From Nautilus pompilius (Eukaryota > Mollusca > Cephalopoda > Nautilida > Nautilidae), in NCBI GenBank assembly GCA_018389105.1, contig JACATO010002187.1, positions 708,001 through 772,000 on the forward strand: 64,000 bases of DNA. Reading direction: 5' to 3'. Position 1 is the stretch's first letter. Each line of letters opens with the position of its first letter. The position numbers and the translations under genes were made by a program. This document shows positions 1 to 12,500 of this stretch, in pieces. The notes below the pieces were generated by a model, which did no database searches, was not told the origin of the DNA, and was given only the letters and a program-made list of their open reading frames with translations.

Positions 1-208
1 TTGTAGTTTCACCTTCAAAAATGTTAAATTCATACACTGATTAAATGTTGGTTAGATAGCAGGAACACAACACCATTCATTAGGAATTGGTACTTTATCT
101 TATTCCTATTCCCGTTAAATATCTAGCTTTAGTGGAGTTTACCCTCAGTTGGTGATATAGGTACAGTGCATTTTCATAGGTGATTTGCAATATGGTGGCA
201 TTGCATAA

Positions 209-293
209 TACTAGGATTGTTCAAATGAAACTTGGCCGTATGTGATCTGTGATTATATTTTTTTAGCCAGGTTTCATTTGAACATCTCTAGTA
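209..293. repeat. Palindromic mini-element, copy 1
   Basis: The left arm TACTAGGATTGTTCAAATG, followed by AAACTTGGC, is answered by a right arm GCCAGGTTTCATTTGAACAT, followed by CTCTAGTA. The arms are near-perfect reverse complements around a 28-bp centre. Five similar copies occur elsewhere in this window. With arms this long relative to its length, the transcript should fold into a stem-loop. Confidence 0.8.
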
Positions 294-867
294 TTATTAA
301 TAATAATGATACAATGTTATAAGCTTATTCACTAGCTGATGGATGTAATTAATAAAGGAGGCATAATTTAGGGGGTAAGAAAAGATGACAACAGGTAGCA
401 ATAAAATGAATTTAATGTTAGATACAATGTCTTACGGTTTGTTATGCTATTTATGAGATTGCAACATATAAAATAGATAATTCCTTGTAATAGTACTAGA
501 AAAAAACATTACTGTGATATGAATTAATGAGGTGAGGGGGACAGTTGGGTGTAAGTGATGCGAAGATTACTAAGACAGATATAACTTATATGTTGTTGAA
601 AACTTAATCACATACCAGATTGGACCACAGTTGTTTTAAGGAAAGTGTACAGGTAAATCTTTGTGATTAGAACGATTATAACATAGTATATAAATCCAAA
701 TTTTGTGGAAGACAGCTTATCCATAGACTGCGATCCAAGACTTATAAGTAAAACTATTCTAAAGGATTTTAAAGGGAGCTTTCATGGCAGAGTAATAATT
801 TCATTAGTGTTCATGAAATTTGGGATCATTAATCATTAAAGATCTAATTTTCTTACTGAATATTGTT

Positions 868-1060
868 TATTGATAGGCAGTCAACATGGGTAGCAGTCTT
901 AATCTTTTGGAAGACATAAATAAGACAGACAATAAATGAAGATGACAAGGTAGATGTTATACTGTGATTTTAGCAAAGTTTAACAAAGCACCTCAAAGAG
1001 TTTGATTGCCAAGGTGAGAGGTTTGATGGCAAAAAATAACTTTAGCCATCATTTTGTCTT
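868..1060 (+). mobile_element. LINE reverse-transcriptase relic
   Basis: Three broken frames on the plus strand carry the usual non-LTR reverse-transcriptase landmarks in order. GSSLNLLEDI stands for the conserved N-L-L-E helix, DKVDVILCDFSK (across a frame change near 965) for the catalytic-Asp strand (x-D-F-S-K-A-F-D), and KSLIAKVRGL for the helix that follows it. Stops and shifts interrupt every frame, so the copy is dead. The CR1/Jockey-like assignment is by motif only. The open frame at 1292-1501 may be a downstream remnant, but I see no clear motif in it. Confidence 0.6.
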
Positions 1061-3070
1061 CATATTTGGGAATCCAGATTTAATTCATTGTTTGTAAATG
1101 TGTAAGATTTGGAAAATAATTTAAGGTCAGAATGCCATTAATAAAAGGGTGTGATATCTTGAACACCTGAGGAAGCGTGTTTGAGAGTAGCGGTGGAGAG
1201 AGAATATCACTAGCTGAAAGGAAAACTAAATTCTGCAAAGTGGAACTACTAACGATAAAAGTAAAGAGATTATGGTTTTGCTGTATGTACATTGGAGAGA
1301 TCTCAGCAGGTTTCCCCTCTTTTCAGAAAGATATTGATCAAGTTCACAAATAATTCACTGGTCTGGTTATCAGTACAGTCTAACCTCAAGAATCCAGCAC
1401 ACACGGGACTGAGCATTTGCCAGATTACTGATTTTGCTGAACAAATGATTAATGTTATATATTTGCAGGTACAGTACAGTATAAGTATACAAGGAATATA
1501 AAGCAATATTGATATGATGTGGTTGATTTACTTAACAAATAATCTTGACTTCAGAAGTGCAAAATAGTAAGATAGACTAGAAGATTCAGTTGCTTGCATG
1601 AGTGTTAGGAGTGAATTTGGGGATGTAGAAGTGATGCTTTTTACTGTCATAGATAGTGGAAGTACCAACTCTATAAACTGTACACAGACTTAACAGTTGC
1701 TCCCTTGTCAATTTTCTTTAATATTTCCACCTCCATCAGTGCAAGCATTACATACTTGCGTTTTGACAGTTCTTTCCCTTGGTGAGCCACTAGTGAAAGG
1801 TTTTCTCTTAGAACCCATTACAAGGGTTCAATAAATGCGAAATAGCAATAATTACCTCACGTGATACATCATAGCTGCTTATGCCAGAAACACTAGCAGG
1901 CAGTCTGTAAACTACACCAACCTCTCATTTTCTCTCTCTCCAATTATTCTGAATTACTGATGATTTTCCAGACTTCTGATTATACCAGGATTGGCATAAA
2001 ATTTGCTGGATGACCAATGTTTCCGGACAAATGGTTGCCAGGTTCTCTAAGTTAGCCTGTATGAGACACTTGTCATTTTCCAGAAAGATTGGAAATGTTT
2101 GAGTTACCAACTGAGGGGGAAATTTGACTCTGGTAATTGAAATGTTGAATAGGTTTGAAAACAGGTCCGTCTAGGAAAAGTTACTCACTATAGCAGCAGC
2201 CAGTTCTGGCAGAAGGGAACAGAAGTGCAAGTTCTTCAAATTTAGGAAGAAGTTTGGATTTTCACAACTTTTTCTCCATAACAGGGTAGATGTGTGAAAT
2301 GAACTGGCTGGGTCTGCTTCATAATATGTTTCAGAATGCTCTTAGCAGACATTCCTGGTTCACAGGGTCTATCCGCTTTCTGCCTCCCCTCCCTCATCTG
2401 GATACCATAGCATCATTTACAGATGTGACTCTGATTAAAAGTAAAACCATAAGCAAACCTATTAATTCTGTTTTATACTGCTATTACCGGTCTAGCCATT
2501 ATAGTACCAGTAATTGTTACTACTAACTGTTAGCATCGCTGATTGATCTCAGTTTTAATTTGCCAACTCTAAATTAGTCTATTGTATACTCTTTCACAAG
2601 AAAATAACACACACGATAATAAATCTAAATGGCTGCCTGATTTCAATAATTTTAATATGGTTTACTGTAAGTACATGCAAAGCAGCACACCAGTCTCAGT
2701 AATGCCCCATAGTTTTTGTAGATGGTTGGTGAGGAAGATTTATTTTTTAAAAAAAAAGAGTTTTTAACAAGCAGTAAAAACAACAACAAATGTAGATGAA
2801 TCAAATCAGTCGTATCCGCATACAGTCTGGAATCTCTGTCTTGGTTTTTAATTAAAAATCTGAAGAATGCTCAAGCACTTCAGTTACATACAACTTTGAT
2901 AATATTATAGTTTCCTGAGATTTTCAAAACTTATGCATAAAACAGTTAATCTGTTTCAGTTTGTTTTGAGGTGACTGGTCCCAAAGAGAAAAAAAATATA
3001 TAACTAAGAATTGTTGTATAATGTTGAGTACCTTTTCATTTTGGATAATCAGTAATTATTTGTTTTTCAG

Positions 3071-3091
3071 TTGGTATCCCTGCCATGGAAA
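3071..3091 (+). other. Possible 21-nt microexon upstream of exon 1
   Basis: A good acceptor (aattatttgtttttcag) and donor (AAA|gtaaga) bracket 21 bases that read LVSLPWK in one frame. Both sites look real, but the interval is too short for coding evidence and I cannot tie its phase to exon 1. It could be a 5' UTR exon or chance. Confidence 0.15.
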
Positions 3092-3749
3092 GTAAGAATT
3101 AAGAGAAACAGACAGACAGACATATTTTAAAAATTATAATTTTGAACTGGGTATAATACTGTTTGTGGTGTGTGTGTGTGAGTGAGAGTGAGTGACATTT
3201 TAAGGGAGATAATTTTGTTCTGTCTGTTGTCTTTCCCTAAAATGTGCTGTCTGCCCAGAATTAACATTATATTCCACGATAGTAATGCAGTAAAAACTTC
3301 CTTATCATCTGGATTTAAAAAAAAAATTTTTTTTTTTTCAGACAACCAAATGAACAAAGTAAGTAAATGGCTAAGAAACGACAATGGTAAAATAAAAGCT
3401 ATGTAATAAAAGTCATAAAATATTTCTTCATTTATTTTTATTTTTCAAATAAAATTTACATTTTTTTAAATTAGTTGTCTGCAATTTCTCTTTCGACATT
3501 TTTTTAAAAATTATTTTGTTTATAACCATAACGTTATCGAATGCTTTAAATTGTTTGTTGGTGAGGGAGACAGACAGAAACATTACAGTTCTGAGACTCG
3601 GTATGTTGATTGGCAAAGCAGATCTTAAGTGATAACAGAAATTAGTTTAGCTGATTGTCTATTTTGTAAAAAGTACATCTTATTCAATATTGTTAATTGA
3701 ACAACACATCCCCCCACCTCCTTACTGGATACTAAGTAAAACTAATTAC

Positions 3750-3935
3750 TATGTATTTCTATATACCTAGCACCAGTCCTCAGATGACAACATGGCTAGA
3801 AGATAAAACAGTTCGGCTGTGGACTTTGGTTTCTGGTAGTGGTTGGAACCTGTTCAATACATGACGCTGTTTTATCTTCTAGCCATGTTGTCGAGGACAT
3901 TGTACTTGAGATGGTGCTAGCTAAATAGAAATAAA
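3750..3935. repeat. Foldback element with perfect 26-bp arms
   Basis: The segment 3786-3811 (GACAACATGGCTAGAAGATA...) is the exact reverse complement of 3867-3892, with a 55-bp loop. Outer sequence continues the symmetry imperfectly (CTAGCACCA near 3768 against TGGTGCTAG near 3912, and TATTTCTAT against ATAGAAATA). This is a MITE-like or foldback repeat. I saw no second copy in the window. Confidence 0.8.
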
Positions 3936-5017
3936 CAGTAGTTAGGTTTACTTAGGTAAGTATGAAAAAATGCATGAATGCATTTCTGATGAACATGTTG
4001 TTGTATCATTTTAATTTTTTTGAAATCCCAAACAACGTAAAAATGTATTGCTGATAAGCAGATTATAGCAATAACAAATACTGAAAACTTCAGATTCATT
4101 AAAAGTAAAGGGAAAATTATATTTCTAACAAAAAAAATTAGTATATAACTGTAATTCATAGAATTTCCAAAACCGCATGCACATCATTAATGAACAAATT
4201 ATATCATACCTATTCACTGTAAGTTCCAAAGAATATAAAACATTATTGATAGATACATTTTACTGTTGTACTTTATTCAAAGTTTGAGTATAATAATAAT
4301 TATTGTACTTCATTTACTTTACTGTTAAATTTCTACTGTGGTCATTCAGTGCACCTTCTGACAATTAATTTTTTACAGGACATCACTCATACAGAGCTCA
4401 TCATATTTAGTGTTGATTTGACAGTTAGACATTTCCATTTTTTACTTTACTGTACCATATAGGTGTTTACAGTAAACTTGTTTAATAAACTGACCTGTCA
4501 TGTAGAGGTAAATGTTAAAGTTTACTGATCCACTTACAACTGGAAAAAATAAAAATGATAAAAGGGGGGGGGGGTTATCGCTAATCTAATTTTGTTACAC
4601 TTTATCTGTTAATTACAGGTAGCATGAGTTGAGTGGTACTACCTATAAGTAGAATGAAAATGAACTCTTCGAGTTAGCTTAGCAGCTGTTGCTAGGTTGT
4701 TCCATTATTAACTAAGAGGGGGTTTTAGGTTTAATGATGTTTTCATTGTGATATTGGCATACTACGTCTGTGCATGATCAATATTTCATCAGATTGATTT
4801 GTTTTGTACCTGAGCTGACTAGCAATTTTACGTCAGTGGTCAGTGTTCAAAAGAAGAAGAAGAAAAAACCAACAACAGCAGCTTACAGACAGCCATTGGT
4901 GTGTATTTGAGATTGATAAAAAAAAAAAAAAAAAAAAAAATAACACATTCACTTGATAGACTTGCTCTAGAAAGAACTTTTTTCTGGCAATTTATCTCCT
5001 TGTTTTCACCTGGATAG

Positions 5018-5114
5018 CATGTTACCTGAGGTTGAGATGAAAGAACCAAAAGAGGAAAACCCAAGAGAAAAGGCTGCAGAAGCAAATAGACTTGTGTTTG
5101 GTGTTCAGATGGAG
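5018..5114 (+). CDS. Exon 1 (first recognised exon) of an unrecognised coiled-coil protein gene
   Basis: The exon follows a good pyrimidine-rich acceptor (AG at 5016-5017) and ends at GAG before gtattt at 5115. From the ATG at 5019 the frame is open for 32 codons: MLPEVEMKEP, then a Lys/Glu-rich stretch, ending NRLVFGVQME in phase 0. The ATG lies one base inside the exon, so it is either the start codon with a 5' UTR exon farther upstream, or an internal Met. I chose it as the start because nothing upstream joins convincingly. The charged N-terminus leads into the coiled coil of exon 2, which starts in the matching phase. I do not recognise the family. Confidence 0.6.
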
Positions 5115-5670
5115 GTATTTATATAAATATTTTTGTTTTTTTTTTTTTACATATGTTATAACTGTTGATTAAAGAATATAGGTAGATATAAAGACAGGTA
5201 TGAAAAGTTACTAATATACTTCAGACCTGATGTAAACAAGTAAATCTGTTTGTTACACCCAGTTCAAGGTGTGTTAAATAAATATTTTGTAAGAACAGTT
5301 TGCACTGTAGGTACAGGTCTAGATTAATTATGCCAATTACTCTCTAGTGGTGTACACTCATTTATCATTTTTATCTGCACTATATGTGTGTGCTGAGTAA
5401 CTGGTGAACATAAAGACTAAATGTGTCAGTCATGTAAGGGCTGAAAATAATCAGATTGTTTTAGGTAATTTGCTTAGTGGCACTGTGATTAAAATTTTAA
5501 GGAACTAAACCAGTAGTTTGTGGACTTATTCCAACTTGCTTTGAATTTTTAAAATTTAAAAAAAAAGAATATATATATATATATATATTTACACACATCA
5601 CATATATGCAGTTTATGTTCAGATTACAAGCGTTGATTACATAAGCTGTATATGGTAGAATATGTAAACA

Positions 5671-5735
5671 AGCGAGAACTTGTCTTATGTTATTGTGGAG
5701 AATTTGCCTGTAGTATTATACTACCTGGACATTGC
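5671..5735. repeat. Dispersed ~65-bp repeat, copy A
   Basis: The core ACTTGTCTTATGTTATTGTG, continuing GAGAATTTGCCTG and then TAGTATTATACTACCTGGACAT, recurs at 9488-9555 with very few changes. It contains a short palindrome (TAGTATTATACTA). The element is direct, not inverted, relative to copy B, and it looks like a fragment of an interspersed repeat. Confidence 0.75.
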
Positions 5736-5974
5736 TAAGGATCAAGGGATATAATGTTGTTAGGTAACAAAGAATGTGCATAAACTGTAGTTTAAGAAGA
5801 ACACTAATATTGGCAAATCTCATAGCTATTAAATAATGACATCACAACGGGTCATTAGAGACACCTCGAATATTTTTTGTGCAAAATTAAAAATTTTACT
5901 CCAAAGTGGCAAACTTATGTTTAGAAATTCATTCAGTGTTTTGTCTATCATGAATGACAGCTTGATACCAGTGA

Positions 5975-6440
5975 ATCATGCTCTTGGGCCAGATTGCTCT
6001 ATTCCTCTACAACGCTATTGCCAAGTTTTTGCGCAGTAGCACAAATATGTCCGCCAATGGCAGCCTGAAGCATGTTCCAAATATGTTAGATTGGATTAAG
6101 TTTTGAAGAATGAGCTGGCTTCTCCAAATGGACAATTGTCTTCTGTCCCACATATTGGTTGGCTATCTAGGCATGATGTAGATGAGTGTTGTCATCCATG
6201 AGAATGAGGTTATTTCCAAATAGCACCAGTGTATGGTCTCACGTAAACATCAAGAATCTCATTCCTAAATCTGGCCTGATGGAATTTTGGAAAATGTGGA
6301 GGATGCACTGTTGACTTAGATCTGCCTCCTCCATGTTGTCTAACAGTACCACCAGGGTGCCCTATTCATGCGCATCTGAAATCTCGATGCACTAAAGTAA
6401 ATTTGGCCATGCTGGTGTTGAAGGTCCCAAAGAGGGAGTG
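5975..6440 (-). pseudogene. Decayed Tc1-like transposase
   Basis: Read on the minus strand, the fragments are in the order expected of a Tc1/mariner transposase C-terminal half: NEILDVYVRPY, then LMDDNTHLHHA (second catalytic Asp region) around 6171-6205, then HLEKPAHSSKLNPI, stop, HIWNMLQAAI around 6060-6130. The last matches the family's conserved P-x-x-S-P-D-L-N-P-I-E-x-x-W block, with the third catalytic residue lost. In-frame stops and at least one frameshift show it is dead. No terminal repeats were identified. Confidence 0.7.
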
Positions 6441-7272
6441 AGGAACCAAAAATAAATTGTACTAGCATTAGATGTAACATTCATGGTTTGTTGATAATCT
6501 GATTTTTAATTAGTTTTGGGTACCTTAGTAGTAAAATTATGAAGTGTTATTGTAATCATTTAGAGAAAATGTTATTGAAACACCTGAAATCAATGATAGG
6601 GAAGACAAAATGTCTGTCAGCAAAGACTGAAGGTAAACAAAACAGGAAAAATTGTTCATTTGCAAAATTTTCCCCATTGCAGTGGTGCTCTCAGTAGACT
6701 AAAACTGCTGTGCAGAAAGGTCTGATCATAAGACACAGAGGTGAATGCAGTAGATTTACACACTATTCTTGCACTATTGGAAAACACTCAGCATTTTTCT
6801 AACCATCTTCAAATGAATATGTAGCAAGTGTATGCATTAATCAATTCTTTCATTTGCTTTTGATGATAGATCATCTAGCAATGCATATTTGTTTGTTATT
6901 TTACTTTATTTCAAGAAATGAAATAGTCTCTTTTAACCCATTTAACACAAGTATTAAAAAGGATGAAACTTAATTCCTAAAGCTTTAAGGGAAGTAAAAC
7001 CTGAGGCAAAATGGTTGCCTGCTATCTGAATGTGATCACTATCTTTCAATAACTCTTCCACAATGCACCACTACAAAAACTGGAAATAGCCTATGAGTAG
7101 AAGTCAGTAAAATGTCTGCCAATCCTTAAAAGCAGATTCAAAATTAATTCTTTATTTATTTTTTTTTTGGCTAAGTTTTTCAGCATTATTTCCTTTGCAC
7201 AAAGTTTTGAATTTTCCTTTCTTTGAGTATTTTACTTCATCTGTCATATTGATTTGATGGCTAGGTGTTCAG

Positions 7273-7360
7273 AAGTATACAGTGGTGATAGGCCCTAATC
7301 ATGAATTTTCATCAGATGAAAACCAGTTTGATTATGAACACAGCTGCTTTAAACTTTCAG
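7273..7360 (+). other. Orphan exon candidate inside intron 1
   Basis: A tract rich in C/T ends gatggctaggtgttcag, and a donor (CAG|gtatat) follows at 7361. Between them the frame reads KYTVVIGPNHEF, then SSDENQFDYEHSCFKLS plus one base. The peptide looks genuine, but its phases (0 in and 1 out, or 1 and 1 if the acceptor is at 7263-7264) cannot be inserted between exons 1 and 2 without another exon. It may be an alternative exon, part of a nested gene, or a remnant of a mobile element's ORF. Confidence 0.35.
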
Positions 7361-9245
7361 GTATATTTATTATTCATGCAGGAGACAAAATTGTGTTTTA
7401 GTTTCCAGAAGCTGTGTCACCAACTCTAGTGCATATCTTATCTATCGACTTTTCGCTTGGTTCTGCTTTAGATGAGTAGCGTGTCAGCTTCTGTAGCATT
7501 CTATTGTGGGAATCTTAATTATCAGTGGATAGAAAACCATTCAGGGTCCATACATCACTGATTTAAGAAGTCATTGCAATGACGTGTACAAAACAACATC
7601 AACAACAACAGATATAAAAAGTAATGAAATATTAAAACAAAAAAGTAAAAAAAAAAAAATATTTTAAACTATTTTTAAAAAAATTTTTTGTGTAACTACC
7701 ATACCAGTTAGTCAAATAATCACCACATACCATTATGCTAATATACTTTTATTACAAAAAAAAAAACAAAAACAAACATACTCTTGTACTTTAATTTCTA
7801 TCTCTCTTGGAAGTATGATATGATAAGTAGAATTCCCTTAGTGCTGTTACTGTGAAAGAGAAATGAGTGGTAGCGATAACATTACATCCATTAGCTGCTT
7901 GCTGCATTCTGGTCTATCTTGAAGGAAAGGTTATTTGTTTAATAACACGTGGGACTAAAGGTCATTGTTATTTCAACTTTGATGGCTGACATAAAGGCTA
8001 AAAAAAACCATCTCTACTTGGTATTCACATGATATTAAATAGGAAAAAAATATGAATTATGACAAATATTAAATATGACATAATGTAAATGACACAAAGA
8101 TGCTCCTCTGAGTTCTCTGTGTCAGTTATTCAAGTAAATATGATATTTTATTTGGTGACAATTTATTTAAGAACAGATGACGGAACAAAGATAATTTGCT
8201 GTATTTCAATGGCTGTGTACAGTACAAAGATTATAAACTTTTTAACACTTGGATATTGATGCAGTGGACAGTAATGTATCTAAATCTACTAACATCTTGG
8301 GATCATTTGGATTTGCAAGGTTTAAATCAAAACAACAAGGTTGCCACCTTTGCAAAATGTTACCATTACTAGAAAAAAAATTATGTAGTTTTGGTTATCA
8401 TATAATTTGCAACATTTAATTCTTTTCTTCCCTATAATATTTGTGTTGGTTTTGCATTGGTTCTTTACACTAGAAAATATGTTCATGAAACTTAGACCTT
8501 TCAGTGTTTGTAGATTTGAAATATATTTTGTGTAATTCTTACTTTATACAGTAGACACTGTACCTTTAATTCTTAATAAGTATGCACTGGACTGCTGTGA
8601 AATGCAGAGGTAAAAGAAATTGACTTGTTCCAATCTCGCTGTGAGCCAGATTGTCCCCTAATCAATCTATGCCAAAGTGTGTGTGTTAAGTAAAAGAAAA
8701 CCAAAGTTTTCCTATTTTCAAAGTTGAGAAAATGTCCAGAGTGGGGGAGCAGCAGAAGCAGTAGTTTCGATGGAAAAGGTGTGAGACTTTTCAAAACATA
8801 TAAAAATTATGGTGGGACCCAAACGGACAGGTTAGCCCAGTATTTTGCTTGTGTGTTTTTAACAGGTGGAAATTGTGGTTAAGAAGCAAAGTTTTTCTTT
8901 AAAGTGTGAAAATGTATATTACGTATAATGAAACTAATCTGTGGAGTAGGGTTAGGCTGTTGTTAGTAGGTAAGGAATTAAAAATTTAATTTTATAAAAA
9001 AAATAATATATATATATATAGCTTTTAATTGCATTTGTTTATTGGTCAGATTTTGGTATACAAATTTTTTTTTTTAAATCTAATTTCTGTGTAAGCAATC
9101 TTGAACTATAATTGATATAGGTGTCTTCAAATAATACAAACCATACTTGTAAATCCATTTAAAGTGCATTAATAAAGAATCACTGTAGATTTTATTGTCA
9201 TAGTCAGCCAATAGCACCTTAGCAGTATATTATTTTGAGCACACA

Positions 9246-9366
9246 AAAACACTTGGGTATAAAGATGTGGCATGGCATATCTCTGGTATAAAGATGTGGC
9301 ACGGCATATCTCTGGCATGAAGATGTGGCACGGCATATCTCTGGCATAAAGATGTGGCATAGCATT
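9246..9366. repeat. Minisatellite, ~29-bp unit, about four copies
   Basis: The unit GTATAAAGATGTGGCATGGC followed by ATATCTCTG repeats head to tail with one or two changes per copy, and the last copy is partial (atagcattctc). The minus-strand open frame across it (MPHLYARDMPCHIF...) is a by-product of the repeat, not a gene. Confidence 0.85.
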
Positions 9367-9487
9367 CTCTTTCCTGCTGTTAGATACACGGATACTGATT
9401 TAATGGGTAAAGTTCACTTACTAGCTTATTAGCTGGTGGTGATATTTGTTTCAGTCTTTTAATTCATGACTTTTGTAAGAAAAAAAA

Positions 9488-9555
9488 GACGAGTGAGGAC
9501 TTGTCTTATGTTATTGTGGAGAATTTACCTGTAGTATTATACTACCTGGACATAG
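9488..9555. repeat. Dispersed ~65-bp repeat, copy B
   Basis: This is the second copy of the repeat at 5671-5735, same orientation, nearly identical over its length. Flanks differ, so the two copies inserted separately or derive from a larger family whose edges are not visible here. Confidence 0.75.
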
Positions 9556-12500
9556 TCTTTAGACTATTATTGGGCAGTAAACGTTTTAAAAAATGTGGCT
9601 TTCATAAAATATCCACTTTACTGTCCCCTTCACCAGCACATTCCTAGTGTAATGATTTCCACCAAATCACACACTGCTGTTTATTAACATTGAATTTCAG
9701 ACAAATACTTTCTCCTTTCTTCACTTGCAGCTTAGATTTGTTTTTGTGAGCTAAAACATCAGGAATGTAATGGGAAGACAATTGAGAATGAAAGTGTAAT
9801 GCAAGGACCATCATATCTGGTAATGGTGGTAGAAGCTGTGCTATCTCTTAAGCTAATGGAAACTAAACTGATGATTTAATTTGCTAGCCAGACAATGAAA
9901 CTGAAATCGCTCTCAAGGACTAAAATAAAGGAGAATGCATATGCTACATAATATATATTTGCGAATAGTTTCAATACATGACCCAGTCTCACAAAACCTT
10001 TGACAAAAGATGAGTTACACCTGTTCCCAACAATAATGCACCACAAACTATGTACTATGGGCTTTAATAGCAGACCAGTCATGCGTGCGCACTGTATTCT
10101 CTGTTTATGTGGCTTGTCTGTGTATAGATATGAATAGTCTTGCCTTAAAGTTAGCATCTGGCAGATTCTGAAAGAACCACTTCGACTTTATCCAGAACGT
10201 GAAGGAAATGAATAATAACAGGATTCAGTAAAACAAAAAATGGCATTGGTTTGCTGGAGGGAAAAGAGAAAAAAATCTGAAGTGCAGTATGTCTGGCCAT
10301 AGTCCAGTGCATTATAAGGGATGTCAGATGGTGTTGCTATCTATATACCACTGCAGCCATATTTTCTGTTTCTTCAATACCTTCGTCTTATGTAACAAAC
10401 AACAAAGTGAAATTTTATTTTCTCAGAATCTCTAAAGAATCTGATTTTGTTAGATGTGTATTTTTTAGAATGCACTTTGCCATTAATGATGTAGTCAGAA
10501 GTTTAATGCGGTTTGGTTCCAGGTTGTCATTAACCAACATTTTAAATGTGACATTCTCTGCCCTGTTATCTTTGTTTCAATGTAATTTTTTGTTATTGTC
10601 ATTGCTTTTTTTTTTTTACTGCTATCTTTTTTATCTGTCAGTGTTTTTCTTCGATAATTCATTGTGCCATAACAAGTATCCAATATGCCTGCAACAGAAG
10701 CCATGAAGAAGATCCCCAGTGGAGATTAAATGCTCTTTTGCCTATTTGTGAAGTCAGCTCTCCTTCACCACCTGCAAATGTCTCCCTCAAGGTGACTAGA
10801 CAGAGTTATTTGATCACAAGCTGTCTGTCTCTCATGGCCTCAGGTCTCACACCTGTCTACCTGCTCACCTTTTGTGGCTGTCAAATGGTCTGGTTATTCC
10901 TAGAGGTTAAGTGATCTTTAATAACCATTTTATGCAGCCATTAACTTATAGTAAAGGTTGAGAAAACAAATCTTTTCATTACTTACACTGCACTTCATTT
11001 ATTATAATTATTGGTGCTAAGAAGCCCTTATTCATTCAAATCCATTGTATTAGTTGAATTACTTAATGAATGTTATCAGAAGCAGACAAAATAAAAGCAT
11101 ACAGCAATCCTAATACATTTAGTTGGCCAGGTTTTGTGTGGGTCTTCTCTTAGGTCAGCCATTTTCAGCCACAGTCCAGGTACTACTACACTTTTCCCTA
11201 AGACATTACCTAAGTCGAGTTTTACATAAATCGGATTTTACTCAGTAACCTGAAGTGAGAAGTCTACCTACTGAATGTAACCTGTGTAATACCTAACATA
11301 AATCAATGCAATTTTTAAAATGTAAATAACTATCAATTTGTATGTATTGAATTTAAATTGAAAACAGTATAGAAATAGGCATTAAATATACAATTACTAG
11401 AATATTCACTAGCACATTATCTTAATTCCTAGATCACTTACACTTTCCAGTCACATGATAGCAGCAGTTTGGGTGGAAATTAAGGAAAGCAGCATAAGCC
11501 TTACGGAGCAGCAAGGCAGCTGCAACTAGACTGGGAGTGAATCGCACAACAGTTTTCCTCCATGAACAAAGTAGCACTTAATGTATCACTGTGCAATTAT
11601 TTTGCATGTCGGACTTTTTTTTGTGTGTAAAGTTGAATTTACATGTGTTGAGTGATACGTAAGTGAAGGAGTGGCCGTGTTGTTAATGAATTCCAGGTTT
11701 TGAAATCACTGTTGTTTGTATGGCAAAAACATTTTTGTTGTCAGCACTCGTTTTTGAATTTCATTTGATTTACTGTGTTTGAGATCTACAACTTCTGATT
11801 AAAGCCATTTATGATTTGTTCTCGGACCTCTCCACGTTCCCCTAAGTTCCAACGTCACTTTTAAATCGATGCCATTGTGATCTTTTAGCAGCATAGTGTA
11901 TTCTGACACAATGAAGATTATTTCCTTGATACTTGTTTTCTTCTTCCTTTGTTTCTGATGTTATTAATTAAATATCTGTAAATCGATTTGGTTTAATTTT
12001 ATTTATATTAGTTTTTATATGACTGACAATTTTTCTTTCTGTATATGCTTCATTTGTGGTTCCCTTCCCACTGTTTTTGTCTTCGTGTTCTGGTGATTCA
12101 ACCTAAGAAACATGGTTGTTGTTTGAATGTATTTGAGAAGGGGAACCTGGGCTTCCCCAACAGATTTTATGTCTTGGGTTTTGACAATTTTATAGTGTTT
12201 CTTTGTTCTAGCCACAGTGCAATCGGGGCGTGTCTTTGAGGTGACCACACCTATCTTCTGAGCACAGGCATTTTGGAGGGAATGACCACCCCAGAGCCTG
12301 CTAATCTGCACCTGTAGAACTCTTGGTAACTTGAGATTGGAATTTAAATATTCTTTTCATATATAGATGTTCTGATTTACATTTATATACTATTTGGGGG
12401 AAGTTGTAACACTATCACAGTATACCTCCATTACTTTAGCCCCATGCACCCTTATTTGGATCATAGTACAACTGGAACTTTCAACTCAAGTTACCAACAG

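Larger units (their letters stand above)
1..5017. other. 5' flank or upstream intron, repeat-bearing
   Basis: There is no convincing exon apart from one doubtful 21-nt candidate. The stretch holds a LINE reverse-transcriptase relic (about 868-1060), one palindromic mini-element (209-293), a foldback (3750-3935), a TG-rich patch near 3170-3190, a G tract at 4563-4573 and a pure A run at 4919-4940. The remaining sequence shows nothing I can name. A promoter for exon 1 is not evident. Confidence 0.5.

Noticed and set aside
973..1012. Apparent exon QSLTKHLKEFDCQ with donor gtgaga
   Set aside because: The same bases in another frame give the LINE reverse-transcriptase block DFSK...SLIAKVRGL, with partner motifs upstream.
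3340..3356. 17-nt 'microexon' between tttttttcag and gtaagt
   Set aside because: Too short, and surrounded by A/T runs that create acceptor-like signals by chance.
10720..10914. Open frame WRLNALLPICEVSSPSPPAN... on the plus strand
   Set aside because: The acceptor has no pyrimidine tract, the donor is weak, and the frame runs into a hydrophobic stretch without phase partners.
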